Shown here piece after piece: positions 12,480-27,327 of a stretch of DNA of 64,000 bases; the first letter of the stretch is position 1, and every line of letters starts with the position of its first letter. Below the pieces are notes generated by a model. The model saw only the letters and a program-made list of their open reading frames with translations, made no database searches and was not told where the DNA came from. Source of the stretch: Patagioenas fasciata (lineage: Eukaryota > Chordata > Aves > Columbiformes > Columbidae); NCBI RefSeq assembly GCF_037038585.1, contig NC_092520.1:1207001-1271000 (forward strand), given 5' to 3'. The position numbers and the translations under genes are program-made.

Positions 12480-13800
12480 CTGCTCTTAAGTTTATTTCTT
12501 CGTTTCACTCCAAAGTCTTGAAACTTCTTACACCAGCACCAGCAAGTGAGCTGGGGGACGGCCCATGGGTATAATTTAGACGGCTCACGGAAAACTAGCA
12601 GGGGGATCTGCTGGTAACTTTCCCTCTTGACCTTTTCAAAACCCCGGTCACTTTCCTGGTAGACACAGGAGCCCAATTATCTACTTTAAATTCCAAAACA
12701 GCAGACCAGAGTGGGATTGTCCCCCACAAAAAACAGATGTGGGTTACTGATGTGTTTGGATGGTCCAAGCCCCAGCCCACGGCTCGAGTGAAGCATTGGC
12801 TGCCTGGAGACACCACCCCCACTGAGACCACTGTGATACTGGGAACTCCTGCAAATATTCTGGGCTTGGATTTATTGCCAGGGAAAGCCTGGATGGGTTC
12901 TGCACGTGGGGAACTGAAGTTCGGGTCTCTGGCAGTCATGAAAAGGCTTTTGCAAACTGTTCCTGCCCTTTCCCCATCCAAAACCATGGGTGTGAAACCC
13001 TGTCCCCTGGGGCTGCAAGAGAGAGAAGGGATTACTCTGGTTATAAGGGAACTGCAGGAACAGGGAGTAATAATGCAAACTCTCCTTATAATTCCCCAGT
13101 GTGGCCAGTTCACAAGTCAAATGGAAAATGCAATCGAGTATCGGCATTTAAATGCAGGCACAAGTCCCTTGTCAGCAGCCCTGCCTAACATAGCTGAACT
13201 GATCTCCACGACATGGGAACAGCCCCATCAAATTTTAGCCACCACTGATGTAAAGGGTATGTTTTTTATGGCACCTGTACAGGAAAGGGATTGAAAAATA
13301 ATCGCATGCATGTGGCATAGTATTTAATATACCTTCACGTGCCTTCCCCAAGGGTATAGGCGCACACCTCCCTTGGCGCATCTCAGTCCGGCCCAGGCTT
13401 TAGGAGAAATCACCTCCAAGGAGGGAGTCAAACTGCACCAATACACCAATGATACATTGGTGGGCAGATCTGATGCCAAAGCAGAACCCAAACCCAAATG
13501 AAAATAACCACCCACCTGGAAGATGTGGGATTTCAGACTCCTGCAGAAAAGGTACAGCTCCTCCATCCTGAGGTAAAGTTTTCAGGTGTATGGTGGAGAG
13601 GAGAGGCAGTGTGCATTTCCCCCGAAGCCATGACCTCTTTAGAATGGATAAAGACACCAGACAACAAAAAGGAGCTGCAACATGCCCCAGGCCTACTGGT
13701 GTTCTGGAGGAAGGGCATTCCAGATTTCTGTATCATAGCTCATCCCCTGCATGATTTAACACGTAAAAGAGCTGCCGGGGACCGGACACCTAAGAAATAA
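12480..13800 (+). mobile_element. ERV pol remnant (protease and reverse transcriptase parts)
   Basis: The aspartic-protease signature VDTGAQ is followed by a protease end (ILGLDLLPG) and reverse-transcriptase blocks (PNIAEL, ATTDVKGMFFM). RNase H and integrase were not recognised. Fossil with several breaks. Confidence 0.7.
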
Positions 13801-14640
13801 TTGATGATGTTAGTCATAATTGTTCAGTTTCTTACTTACAATACATCTATTAATTATTAGTTAAATATAAACTAAGCACTCTGCATCTAAACAATGTATC
13901 ACTTAATCTTCCATCTCCCTCTTGTCATGCAGAAGGGTGGAAAACTTGAAAAATATCCCTTCGTTTTGCAGGTGGTCAGAAAGCATTGATCATGTCAATT
14001 GGTTAATGGTGGGTAGGTCTTTTGGAACTTAATCACAGTATAAATTAATTTGGTAGGTTCTCTTCATTACAAATACAAACTAGGAGTATTCATACATATA
14101 GGAAAACTCCACAGATAATACAAGAAACTACCCATGGCATACAATCTTCACAATCTCTACTCCCACTCTCTCCAAAACTTAAAATTAACACAAAACAATT
14201 CAGGCACAAAGCTCAGATCTATATAACACTCAGCACTACAACTAGGACATTTTACAACATAGCTGGGTTCACAACACCCACACTTCTCACAAGATAAAGC
14301 CACAGCAGCTTCTACTGTGTCTTCAGGCATTAAAGTGCATAACCGAAACCAAGGTGTATCTAAGAATTGAACAGCTCTACAGCTATATACAGAGCTGGCT
14401 TTACACCACAACAAAGCAGCAGAATAACCAATACCTGAAGTTTTCCACGCAAACAAATCCAAAGAATACCAAAACCATCAGATTCCAGAAATCCAAGTAA
14501 CCAAAGTATACCTTTAAGTTTCTAGCAACCCAGTATACACTATCCTACATAAGAATCCTGTATCACAACTTACGGATAGCCCAACACCAAATGACCCATC
14601 CCAAATTTCAGAAAATAATTCCTTCTTACTAGAGATCCTT
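13800..14640 (-). mobile_element. Inverted LTR fragment plus unidentified cysteine-rich - strand ORF
   Basis: 13,800-14,085 is the reverse complement of part of the LTRs at 12,065 and 14,655. Beyond it, 14,157-14,462 encodes 101 aa with a cysteine cluster (CEKCGCCEPSYVVKCPSCSAEC pattern, spread over about 22 residues). I do not recognise it. An envelope origin is possible from context only. Confidence 0.4.
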
Positions 14641-14654
14641 ATGAAAAGAAACTA

Positions 14655-15235
14655 CTAAATTATTGTATACTGTGATTAAGTTACAAAGGACGTACCCGTC
14701 ATTAATCAGTAGACATGATAAATGCTTTCTAACTACCTGTCAAACGAGGAGACAATTTTCAACTTGTAGATGCTTCTGCATGACAAGCTAGAGACAAAAG
14801 ATTAAGTAATATATTGTTTAGAAGCAGAGTGCTTAGGTTATGTTTGACTAGAAACTCATAGGTGTATTGTAAGTAAGAAACTGATGAATTACTTATGTAA
14901 GTGAGCACTGATTGCGCTTGTGCGAAGAGCTACCAACGCGGAGAGGTCGATCGGCGCACACATGAAAAGACCCCCAGAAGATCCCCCAAAAAGAGACTGT
15001 GGTACTTGTAGAAGGACATTAGACCGCAGCAAAGACCATGAAATAACTCACTTTATGCCAATGATTATGCAATTATTTCTTAGTATGGATGTACTGCATG
15101 TTAAAAATTCCCCCAAATTCCAATGAATATGCAGTAATTGTGTGAATATAAGCAACGCAAGAGCATCCGCTCGTTGGAACACTTACGGTGGATGATCCCC
15201 AGTGTTCCCCAGAGCTCTCAATTGAAGAGAAGCTG
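14655..15235 (+). mobile_element. ERV LTR (same family as 12,065)
   Basis: Long match by eye to 12,065-12,475, including CATGACAAGCTAGAGACA and GATTAAGTAAT. The copy extends further at its 3' side. Fossil. Confidence 0.6.
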
Positions 15236-15239
15236 CCAA

Positions 15240-15965
15240 ATTAATGTGGGTCATGTCAGATGGATTTTGGACTGCCCAGCCGTGACTTGGTACAGTAACT
15301 AGGCAGGTGGCTTTTGGATTACAGACCCTGTGTCCTACCTGGAAAAAGAGCCCAATCAAAGCTCAGTACTGGGGGCAAGTTAAAAGAAGTACTGAGACAG
15401 AAAGTGACCCGGATACATGGTCGTGGCCATCACCCACAGTACAGCTGAGTTGGGAATGTCAAAGTTTGCTTTTACTGCAAATAATGGCTTTGGAAAATCC
15501 AATGTTAATAAAAAAATCTAACTTGGCAAGTGGAGGCCTTGTCCACTCAAAAAGGATTTCAGATTATTAATAAAAAGGTCTAAGCTAATGCGAAATTGAC
15601 TTTACAAAATAGGCTGGCATTAGACTTTCTATGAGTTAAGGAACAAGAGGTATGTGGGTATCTCAGATTAGAAGAAGAGCACTGCTGTATCCACATCCCA
15701 AACATCACTGCTGATCCCCAAGAACAATGAGACGAGATGAGAAAGGTGGCAGAAGGCAGCAAAGGAATTAGAGACACAGCAGAAAGGAATTGGCTCAAGG
15801 AGATCCTTCAAGGTTTGGGTGGATGGTCTCTAAAAGAATGACTGGCCACATCGCTAGAAGGAATTATCCTTGTAGGCATGATGATAATTATGATGGGACT
15901 CTGCATAGGTTGTGTAAAGAAAACTCTTCAGACAGATAAACAGCAGCAGAAAGAAAAGATCTGAG
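15240..15965 (+). mobile_element. ERV envelope 3' remnant
   Basis: The + strand translation near 15,800-15,960 shows a hydrophobic segment (LVGMMIIMMGLCIGCV) followed by a short basic tail, like the transmembrane end of a retroviral envelope protein. A purine-rich tract follows. Broken. Confidence 0.5.
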
Positions 15966-16284
15966 CGCTTCCAAACGGGGGAATTGATACCAAAGGCTTG
16001 AACAATGTTGTTAAAGCAGGGCTGTATTTCTCGGTACCAGCAGTACATATGCATCCTGTGCACGACTATAATTTTGCAATAGCTTAGCATATGCGTTGGA
16101 TTTCTTGGGGTCAGGCAGGGCTTCTCAGAAATGGTGTGAATATTCGCTGTTGTAATGTATAGAAAAGGTGCGTTTCTGATCCTTGGTGAGATGTGAAGGA
16201 GACAAATCCCCGATGCACCCAGCGCTGTCGGCTTTCTGACCGGTCACTGCGCTCGGAGAGTTTTCTGGGCTCCTGGTTGGGTCC

Positions 16285-16700
16285 AGGCCCGGCTGCCCCC
16301 CGAGCCGAGCGGGGCGGAGCGGCAGGACTACACCTCCCGTGCTGCACCGGCGGCGGGCGGCCCTCCCGGGCTGACGCTGCCGGCGGCTCCCGGCGCCGCC
16401 TTTGTCCGTGCCGGGCTGGCGGCGCGGCCCCGGCGCAGGTAGGGGCGGCGGGCGGCCCCGGGAGGGGACCCCGGCCCCGACGGCCTCTCCCGTGCTCTCC
16501 CCTCCGCCGGCCGCCCCCCAGCCCTGCCGGACCCCCCCGGACTCCCCTTAGGGCCCGGCTCCCCCCGGCGCTCCGGCCTTTCCCCGGCTCGCCCCGTGGC
16601 CCCCGTGCAACGCGGACGCGCTGCTCCGTGTCCCAGCCGCCCGGGCCCTCTGGATCCGGCCCTGGAGCCACCAGCGCTGGGAAGGGCACTTGTGGGGCAC
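16285..16700 (+). promoter_or_regulatory. CpG-rich promoter and first exon of zinc-finger gene 3
   Basis: Carries the same GAGCGGGGCGGAGCGG box and GCGCAG/GTAGGG donor (exon end 16,438) as gene 2. It is a shorter single copy. A retroviral tail abuts it upstream at about 16,270. Confidence 0.68.
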
Positions 16701-16908
16701 TGGAGGAGGATTTGGGTGCCTGGGAGCTTCCAATACCCACTTTTTCTCGTGGCTCTTTCTCACCTTTACCCCAAGCTGGTTGGGTCCCTTGGTCGGTCCT
16801 TTTCCCGTAGCTGTGAAGGCTCGGGGTGCAGGGAAGGCAGCTGTGGGCAGGTGAGTGAACTTGTGCCCCTGATTTCTTCATGAGAATGTGCTCGCTGCTC
16901 CCGTGCAG

Positions 16909-17040
16909 CTGGTGACGGGACAGGCACCTCGTGTGGAATCCGGAGCATCCCGCCTCCCTCTTCCCGGATCAAAACCTGCACGGGCCTCCATCTCCCCGCC
17001 GAGAGCAGCGACGCGCCGGGCTCCAGGCTGCTGCGGCAAG
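16909..17040 (+). other. 5' untranslated exon of zinc-finger gene 3
   Basis: Bounded by GTGCAG/CTGGTG and GGCAAG/GTGGGG. It is homologous to the 162-bp exon of genes 2 and 5 but lacks their first part, so it uses the inner acceptor. Confidence 0.55.
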
Positions 17041-17654
17041 GTGGGGGTCAGGCACGGCCCCGGCTCCTGGGACACCACGGGCTGGAATTGCCGTAGTTGG
17101 TTCAGTGGTGCAGCAGCGGCAGCAAAGCACCCATGGGACCTTCTGGGCTGGGAGTCCGGTTGGTACAGGAGGTGTGGGAGAGAAGTGGTTTGAGACCCGG
17201 TGCGGTGCAGGGTGCTCCCGTTCCTGCCCGCTGAGCCGCACCACGGGCAGGGGCAGGCAGGAGCGTGCCTGCTGCCAGGCCTCGGGCCAGGCCTTGTGTC
17301 ACGGTGCTGTGCCCGGTCCTGGTGGGTGATCTGGCTTGTGGCAGGGGTGAGGGACAGGGCACAGTCCCCATTGTCCTAGCGTGGGTCCTTACCTGGCACG
17401 AGCAGGGGAAACCTGCCTGTAAGCCTGCCAGCCCTGCCCCGCTCCTGGCACAGCAGAGGAGTGTTAGCCAGGTACCTGCTCACACAGCCCCCTGTACCAC
17501 AGTGACCATGCTGTGCTGCTTGGCTGTGCCACCGCCCCTCTGACCTCACTCTTCCCTTGCACAGGATGCTCCAAGATCTCCTGGGGTTGTCCTCGGGATG
17601 CCAGAGTCCCTGGTGCCAGTGAGGCCCTGCCTGGCAACAGCAGGATTTGGGTAA

Positions 17655-19872
<2,218 letters not shown>

Positions 19873-19932
19873 ATCTGCTCTTGAAGCGCCCGGGGGGCAC
19901 TGGGGGCTGTTTTGATGGTGGCTGGGGGGGGA

Positions 19933-20352
19933 TGTCCTGGTTTTGGCTGGGATAGAGTTAATATTCTTCCTACTAGCTACCATCATGCTGTTTTGTATTG
20001 AGGATGAGAAGAATGTTGCTAATACACAGATGTTTGGAGTTGTTGCTGAGCAGTCAAGGACTTTTCATCTTCTGGTGCCCTGCCAGCTGGGAGGGGGCAC
20101 AGCCGGGACAGCTGAAACAAAGTGACCAAAGGGCTGTTCCTTACCATATGAGGTCATGCTCAGTATAGAAACTGGGAGGACTTGGCCAGGGGCACCACAG
20201 CTCAGGGACGGGATGGGCATCGGTCAGCAAGTGGTGAGCAATTGTGTTGTGCATCACTTATTTTGGATGTTCTTACATCATCATCATCATCATCATTATT
20301 CTTTTCCTCTTCTATCCTATTAAACGGTCTTCATTTCAACCCACGAGTTTTA
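19933..20352 (+). mobile_element. Solo ERV-type LTR downstream of zinc-finger gene 3
   Basis: Same family as 2,344 with ATTAAA at 20,329-20,334 and a short (ATC)n run before it. Starts 60 bp after the stop codon. Confidence 0.75.
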
Positions 20353-22410
20353 CACACATCACTGGATGAGCCAACTTTAAGCTTTATGTTAATCATTTAG
20401 CTTAAATAAGTACATTTTTAATAGCACGAATCACTTAGAATTATAAGATTGTTTTATTTTTAGTATACTATCTGCTTCACGTTCCTTAGTAGCTAAATGT
20501 GCTGACATCTTAAACTGTGTTGTAAAGTTCTGCTTATATGCACCAGACTTGTGTTTACTTGAGCAAAACAAAGCAGCTACAAACCATCAACACCACCTGC
20601 ATGATGTGGCTGTTTTGCACATTATAGAGCAAAACAGGATCCACTTGAGGCAAATAATATCTTCAAGGCTGGCATGAAGGTGCTATGCACTATCAATGAC
20701 ATCTGAAGCAAAAGAAGATAAGGGTCTGCCTGAAGATGGTGAAAGGATCCAAGGAAAATCAAGAAGACCCCAGACTCAAATATTAGGATTGGACTGTGAG
20801 GATATAATTACCCAGGGACTTGTATGCTGGGCTCAGCAGCTCTGCTAAGGCACCGAGCTCGAGCTGACCCTGCTGCTGGACCACTCCATTCAGCTGTTTG
20901 TTTTTACAAGTTTTGATGCCCGAGAGGTTGCTTCAAGAGACGTGGGATCCAGACTTCAGAGTGACTTGGAGGTAAGCAGGTTGAGATGCAGGATGAAACG
21001 TGGATGTGGCAGTACGCTGAGATCAGTCCTGTGAGAAACTGCGAGAGCTGGTGAGCGTGAGAACAAGCAGTGGGATGCTACATGATAGAAAAAAGGAAGG
21101 AACACATGCATTAAGGACAGAGGCATAGTGTGTGATAGATTAAAAAGCATTTATGGCAGTAACTTTGGAAACACAAAATATATCACTTATGTAATGGCTA
21201 ACTAAGCAAATCAGCAAGTGCTTGAGTGAGCACCATAGCAAGTATAAATGAAACCCTGAGTTTGTAATAAATGTCTCTCCGCGACCCTTACTGAGAGTCT
21301 GTGCCTCATTCACTGCACTTGGAAATCCCAGCCAAGCTATATAAAGAATCAGGTGAGCACACAGAATCCTTTGGCCATTAAATAATCCCTTACCTGTTTT
21401 CCCTTTACCCTCTATGTGTCTCTCAGACGTGCACAGTTGATCATGTCTGGGACTCAGTTTAGATCCAGCTGCACCCAGACTCCTCTCTCAGAAGGAGTTT
21501 AGAGATCAAGGGGTTCCATTCTGAAACTCCTGATTCAACAGGAGGGCCTCCCTCTACCCTTCCACATCTCCTGTCCCTGTATAAATCATTCTAAACCAAC
21601 TCTCACCTGATTCTCCTTGGCGTATTTCCCCCATGCAGGAAGTACTGGAGTGAACGTTGTCATCATACTGTGTTACTTTATTTTCTTTAAGTCATGTGAA
21701 CGCCGCTCTGCAACAAGCAGGACCCTGAATCACTGTTCTGTGACAAATTGGTGTAGTCGGCAGGATGGCGGGTGATATCACTGAATTCAGAGCCATGGGG
21801 TGAGTCCGAGTCCCAAGTTCTTAGAAGAATGAGCTCGTGATAACTGGCACAACTGGGAAGATGTGGAAGAACAGCTAAAAGTGGCCAGGGGCCATATAAA
21901 GGATGGAAAGGGAAGAGGAATGATTTGCAGAATGTTGGGCACCTGCCTAGAAGCCACGTGTCAGGAGAGGGAAACCTAAATAGAGAAAAATAAGATCTGA
22001 AAGAGCAAATAGAAGGTAAGAAAACTTCTGAGTGATTATTGTCCTTGGAAACTGAGCAGCTGCAGAAATAGTTACAGGAAAAGAAAGATAAAACCCAGAA
22101 ATTGGAGGAAAAGATGGAAATTACGTTTACGCGTGCTCATTTTGCCCCTGATATTCTACAGATGTGGAAACTTATTGTGTCCCCTGAAGAATGGGATGGA
22201 AATATGCAGGGTGACCCTTGTGACAGTGAACCACAGGATGATCATTCTTCATCTGTCTCAGACCTTTCTGAATATGAAGTCAGACATACCATTAGGACGG
22301 TCTTGAGTACCTCAGAGTGGTGCTGCATGATATCATTGGCAAAACACTCCCTGGGATCTGGTGCAATTGGCAAATTTTCAAGCAAAATATGGCAGAAAAC
22401 CCAGTGAAAC
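20353..22410 (+). mobile_element. Broken ERV region, left arm of the inverted duplication
   Basis: Contains an LTR-like end with a TATA-like GTATAAATG and AATAAATGTCTC near 21,240-21,280. A leader with TTGGTGTAGTCGGCAGGATG follows near 21,750, then a gag-like reading segment at 22,100-22,407. The reverse complement of most of this lies at 25,000-26,690. Fossil with several breaks. Confidence 0.55.
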
Positions 22411-22414
22411 TGAA

Positions 22415-23260
22415 ACAGAATCATAGAATGTGCAGAGCTGGAAGGAACCCAGAAGGATCATCGAGTCAAGCTCCTGTCCCCACGTAGGACAACCCCAAAA
22501 TTTCTACCATGTTTCTGAGGGCATTGTCCAAACTCTTCTTGAACCTTTTCCTCAAGTCCAACCTGACTGTCCCCTGCCACATCTTCCTGCCATTCCCTGG
22601 GCTCTGTCACTGTCACAGAGCAGAGAAGAGCTCACCCTGCCCCTCCTGCTCCTGCTGAGGAACCTGCAGCCCATGAGCTCTGCCCGCAGTCTGCTCTGCT
22701 CCAGCTGAGCAAACCCAGGGACTTGAGCCACTCCTCCTACAGCTTCACCTCCAAACCCTTCACCAACTTCATGGCCTCCTCTACCCCTTCTCCAGTAGCT
22801 TTACCTCCTTTTTATCCTGTGTCCCCAGCCCTGCATACAGTGCTCCAGGTGTGGTGACACCAGTGCAGAGGAGAGCAGGACAGTCCCCTCCTTGCTTGGC
22901 TGGCCATGCTGTGGTGGATGCACCCAGCAGATGGTTGACCCTCTTGGCTGCTAGGACACACTGTTGGCTCTTGTTCAACTTGCTGTTGACCAGAGTTCAG
23001 TACCTCCCAGGATAATCTTCTCCATCATTTTGCCAGGCACAGAAGTGAGACTGGCAGACCTGCAGTTACTGGGGTCATCGCTCTTGCACTTCTTGAAGAC
23101 TGGGATGTTTACCAGCTTCCAGTCAACTGGGAACTCTCCACATTCCCAAAAGTGTTGAAAAATCAAGGAGAGAGGTCTCTCTATGACATCAGCTGGCTCT
23201 TTAAGTACCATCAGATGAATCCCTTAAGATCCCATCTTGCTGAAACAGTAAATCCTGCAC
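22415..23260 (-). mobile_element. CR1 LINE fragment
   Basis: - strand, 3' end near 22,420. The reverse-transcriptase piece at 22,975-23,211 reads PLSLIFQHFWECGEFPVDWK and [16 protein letters not shown]. The long middle part shows internal frame loss. It lies in the spacer between the inverted arms. Confidence 0.8.
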
Positions 23261-25000
23261 AACTTTGGGGTTGGCTGGGAGTTTATCATTCTCACAGTCA
23301 TGGTTCTGTAGACCAGGGCTCCGAGTTACCTCTTTGCTGCTGACATGGAGAACCAAAAATGGGTAACAGCCTGAGGACCTTACCAGCCTAAGGAGTTTTC
23401 CAGTAACATCTCTTGCCCCAGGGAGGGAGCAGACTTTGCTGTGGGTTGGGTCTGGTTGGCGTATCGGACCCTCTGTTCCTCTCAGAGAGGGGGGAACTAC
23501 CCGCTTTTGGTCTTAACAAGAGCGGTTATGATGCAGAGGGTAGGTTGCCTAGACAACCCTTCCATTCCAGAAGGGCCTTTGTCTGCATCACCGATTGTCT
23601 ACCCATCCATTTCCAGGGCCTCATACCTCTTGTGTACGGGCACCTGGGAAGGCAGGGCAGGCTGAGGGTGTATTCGCCTGCTGCCTGGAGCAGTAACCTG
23701 CTTCTCTTCTCCTCCGTGTCCTGGGTCTCTTCCTTCTGCCTGATGGCCTGAGAGTAGGCGGTTCTTTGTTTCTTGTGTCATGGTGGGCTTCTGTACCTGT
23801 CTCAGGGGTGGTAGAGTGCAATTCCACCAGTCAATCTCCTTCTCTGATCCCCTGATACTCCTCAGCCTGGACACCTCCTCCCAAAGCTGTTACCAGTGTC
23901 ACGGGGAATAATTTAGGGTTCTGCTTGCTGCAGAACAATGTTTAGATTTCTTAAAGAGAAGAACAACCTTAAAGAGTTCGGTGGCAGGTTCACTCTGTTA
24001 TTTACTGCATAGGGGAGATATACCAAGCCGAATTCTGCTTACCTTCTCTCCAGGTGCCTGCATCCATTCACGAAGGAAACTTTCAGGCGTCTTCTTTCCC
24101 TGATAACTGTTTGCTCCAGGGGCTGTGTCTTGGAGCTCCAGAGGCAAACTTTCAGGCAAGGTTTATATCCGTTGCGATGCAAATGTTCGGGATTCTTCTA
24201 TCCCTGATAACCATACATTCCAGAGCCTGTACTTAGAGCTCCAGAGACAAACTTTCAGGGGAGACCAGTAACCGCATGCAAAGCAAACTTTCAGGAAACA
24301 AAATTCTCAGGAAAAAAAAAAAAATAATGGAATAAAATAGCCGAAGGGCTGGCTCAAGCTGGGCACCTGTGCAGAGGTCTGCCCAAGCACAGGGAACTAC
24401 AAACCTTTATATCTTTACAGACCATTCACACCAAGATCCAGTTCAATAGCAACATTTCACCACCAGGTCCTTTGCTCCCCATTGGACCCTTTTACCTTGA
24501 TTCCACATGGGCCTTTGTTTTGTTCATTTGTAGACATTGCGTTTGGTCCACATCCTTGCAGGTGCCATTTTATCTGGATAAATCCTTTCTTCTCGGTGAA
24601 GTGCAAAATAGGCCCCACTATGCAGATGTCTGTGATGTGTCTGTGTTAGCCTCGGATCATTGTTTTCCCAGTCGGTTCCATTTTTCCCAGCAAAATGCAA
24701 GCTAGACTTTGTCCTACAGGCGTTCAGCGTAGTCTGCAGATGCTTTTAATAAATACGAGTTTAAAACTTCAGCACATCTAGTCTACTAAGTAACATGAAT
24801 CAAACAGTATATTAAAAATCATATAACCTTATATCTCTAAATAATCCATTACATTTGGTGTGCACCTAGTTAAGCTAAATGACTAATATTGAACCTGAAT
24901 TGGGCTCATCCACTGACCTCTGAGCAGTAAAAACGTTGCCACACAGCTCGCTTATTTAGCAGGGAGAGCTCAAAGTGAGTTCGTCCAGGCTGTTGCATTT
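23260..25000. other. Spacer of the inverted duplication, no gene seen
   Basis: Low-complexity A-rich run at about 24,308-24,321. Sequence near 23,890-24,760 has LTR-like composition and repeated pieces (AACTTTCAGG occurs several times) but was not assigned. No convincing coding sequence. Confidence 0.4.
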
Positions 25001-26690
25001 GTAGAATGAAGTGGTTGACTTGTAGTCAAATTGCACACAGTAGGAAAAGTCTGCGTGAGACTCTCTCTGCCCACAAGGCACTGGTGTTCACTGTGCCGTT
25101 CTGCTTCCTTGTGGGTCTCCTGGAAGGAGTTCTTGGCTTAGTTATGGCTCAGGCCCTTCCCTCCTCTGGAGCCTGGACCAAAGTGCTGCTGGTTTGGCTG
25201 GGGTTGAGCGCATCTGCCACACACCAGGCATTCCTCTTTTCCTCATATTTCTGGGTTTTTTCCTGTAATTGTTTCTGCAGCTGCTCAGTTTCCAAGGACA
25301 ATAATCACTCAGTAGTTTTCCTACCTTCTATTTGCTCCCTCAGATCTCGTTTTTCTCTATTTAGGTTTCCCTCTCCTGACACGTGGCTTCTAGGTAGGTG
25401 CCCAACATTTTGTAAATCATTCCTTTTCCCTTTCCATCCTTTATATGGCCCCTGGCCACTTTTAGCTGTTCTTCCACATCTTCCCCATTGTGCCAGTTAT
25501 CACGAGCTCATTCTTCTAAGAACTTGGGACTCGGACTCACCCCATGGCTCTGAATTCAGTGATATCCCCTGTCATCCTGCTGACTACGCCAATTTGTCAC
25601 AGAACAGTGATTCAGGGTCCTGCTTGTTGCAGAGCGGCATTCACATCACTTAAAGAAAATAAAGTAACACAGTTTGATGACAACGTTCACTGCAGTACTT
25701 CCTGCATGGAGGAAATACGCCAAGGAGAATCAGGTGAGAGTTGGTTTAGAGTGATTTATACAGGGACAGGAGATGTGGAAGGGTAGAGGGAGGCCCTCCT
25801 GTTGAATCAGGAGTTTCAGAATGGAACCCCTTGCTCTCTAAACTTCTTCTGAGAGAGGAGTCCAGATGCTGCTGGATCCAAACTCAGACACAGACTTGAT
25901 CAACTGTACATGTCTAAGAGACACAGAGGGTAAGGGATTAATTGAGTTTATGACCAAAAGATTCTATGTGCTCACCTGATTCTTTCTATAGCTTGGCTGG
26001 GAAATCCAAGTGTCATCATTCTGCATCTCAACCTGCTTACCTCCCCTCCAAGGCCTCGTGCCAGGTCGCTCCTAAGTCTGGATCCCAGGTCTCATGAAGC
26101 AACCTCTCAGGCATCAAAGCTCATAGAAATAAACAATTGAATGGAGTGGTCCAGCAGCAGGGTCAGCTCGAGCTGACTGCCTTTGCAGAGCTGCTGAGCC
26201 CAGCATACAAGTCCTACATGGCCTATTTACCTGTTCCTCACATGATGATCCAGTCAAATAGATATATTTCTCCCTACGGTTTTCTTCATATTGGATCTTT
26301 TCACTGTCTTCAGACCGGCCCTTATCTTCTGTTGCTGCAGACATTGTTGGCAGTCCATAGCCACTTCATGCTGGCCTTGACGATATTACTTGGCTCAAGT
26401 GGATCCTGTTTTGCACTATGAGGTACAAAACAGGCCTTATATAACATGCAGGTCATGTTGATGGTTCGTAGCTGCTTTGTTTTGCTCAGGTAGACACAAG
26501 GTGGTTGAATTTGAGCGGATCTTTGCAACACACAGTTTAAGATGTCAGCAAATTTAGCTACAAGGTAACACGAAGCAGACAGTACACTAAAACTCACACA
26601 ACATTATACATCTAATTGCTTCATTCTATTTAAAACTTTCTAATTTTAGGCTAAATGATTAACATAAAACTTAAATTGGGCTCATACAGT
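25000..26690 (-). mobile_element. Broken ERV region, right arm of the inverted duplication
   Basis: Reverse complement of sequence at about 20,400-22,050, including the leader (CATCCTGCTGACTACGCCAA at about 25,573) and the segment around 26,030-26,200 matching 20,860-21,000. Fossil. Confidence 0.6.
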
Positions 26691-26694
26691 GACG

Positions 26695-27109
26695 TGTAAA
26701 ACTCATGGGTTGAGATTAAGGCAGTTTAATAGGATAGAAGAGGAAAGGAATAATGACGATGATGATGTAAGAATATACAAAAAATGATGCACAACACAAT
26801 TGCTCACCACCCACTGACCGATGACCAGCCTGTCCCTGATCTGTGGTGCCCCCTGCCAAGTCCCCCTGTTTTCTATACTGGGCATGATACCATATGGTAA
26901 GGAACAGCCCTTTGGCCACTTTGTTTCAGCTGTCCCGGCTGTGCCCCCTCCCAGCTGGCAGGGCACCAGGAGATCAAAAGTCCTTGATAGCTCAGCAACA
27001 AACAAAACATCCATGTATTAGAAACATTATTCTCATCCTCAATCCAAAACACAGCACTAAACCAGCTTCTAGGAAGAACATTAACTCTGTCCCAAACCAA
27101 ACCAGGACA
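26695..27109 (-). mobile_element. Solo ERV-type LTR downstream of zinc-finger gene 4
   Basis: Reverse orientation, start (TGTCCTGGTTTGG) at 27,109, TTTAAT (ATTAAA on -) at 26,725-26,730. Fourth member of the set at 2,344, 10,768 and 19,933. Confidence 0.75.
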
Positions 27110-27327
27110 TTCCCCCATAGCCACCCCACAGCAGCCCCGGCACCCCACGGGCCCCTCAGCAGCAGATTCAGGGGGTGCCGGGCTGCGGAGGCGGCTGCAG
27201 GCTGGGGGTGCCGTGGGTGCGCTGGTGAGCCAGCATGAGCCTCTCCTTCCAAAACCGCTTCTCGCAGACACCGCACTGGAAGGGCTTGGCCTCTGTCTGT
27301 GTCCGCACTGGGGATGTACCCTCCCTC

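Larger units (their letters stand above)
11180..16270 (+). mobile_element. Composite of nested, broken endogenous retroviruses
   Basis: Parts seen in order: leader and gag-like region 11,180-12,060, with a primer-site-like GGCGTAGTTGGCAGGATGGC shared with 21,750; an LTR at about 12,065-12,475; a protease/reverse-transcriptase stretch 12,480-13,800; a partial inverted LTR copy 13,800-14,085; an LTR at about 14,655-15,235; an env transmembrane-end remnant to about 15,963; and an LTR-like tail to about 16,270. Class I-like features are suspected, but the class is not certain. It carries many breaks and is not whole. Confidence 0.6.
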
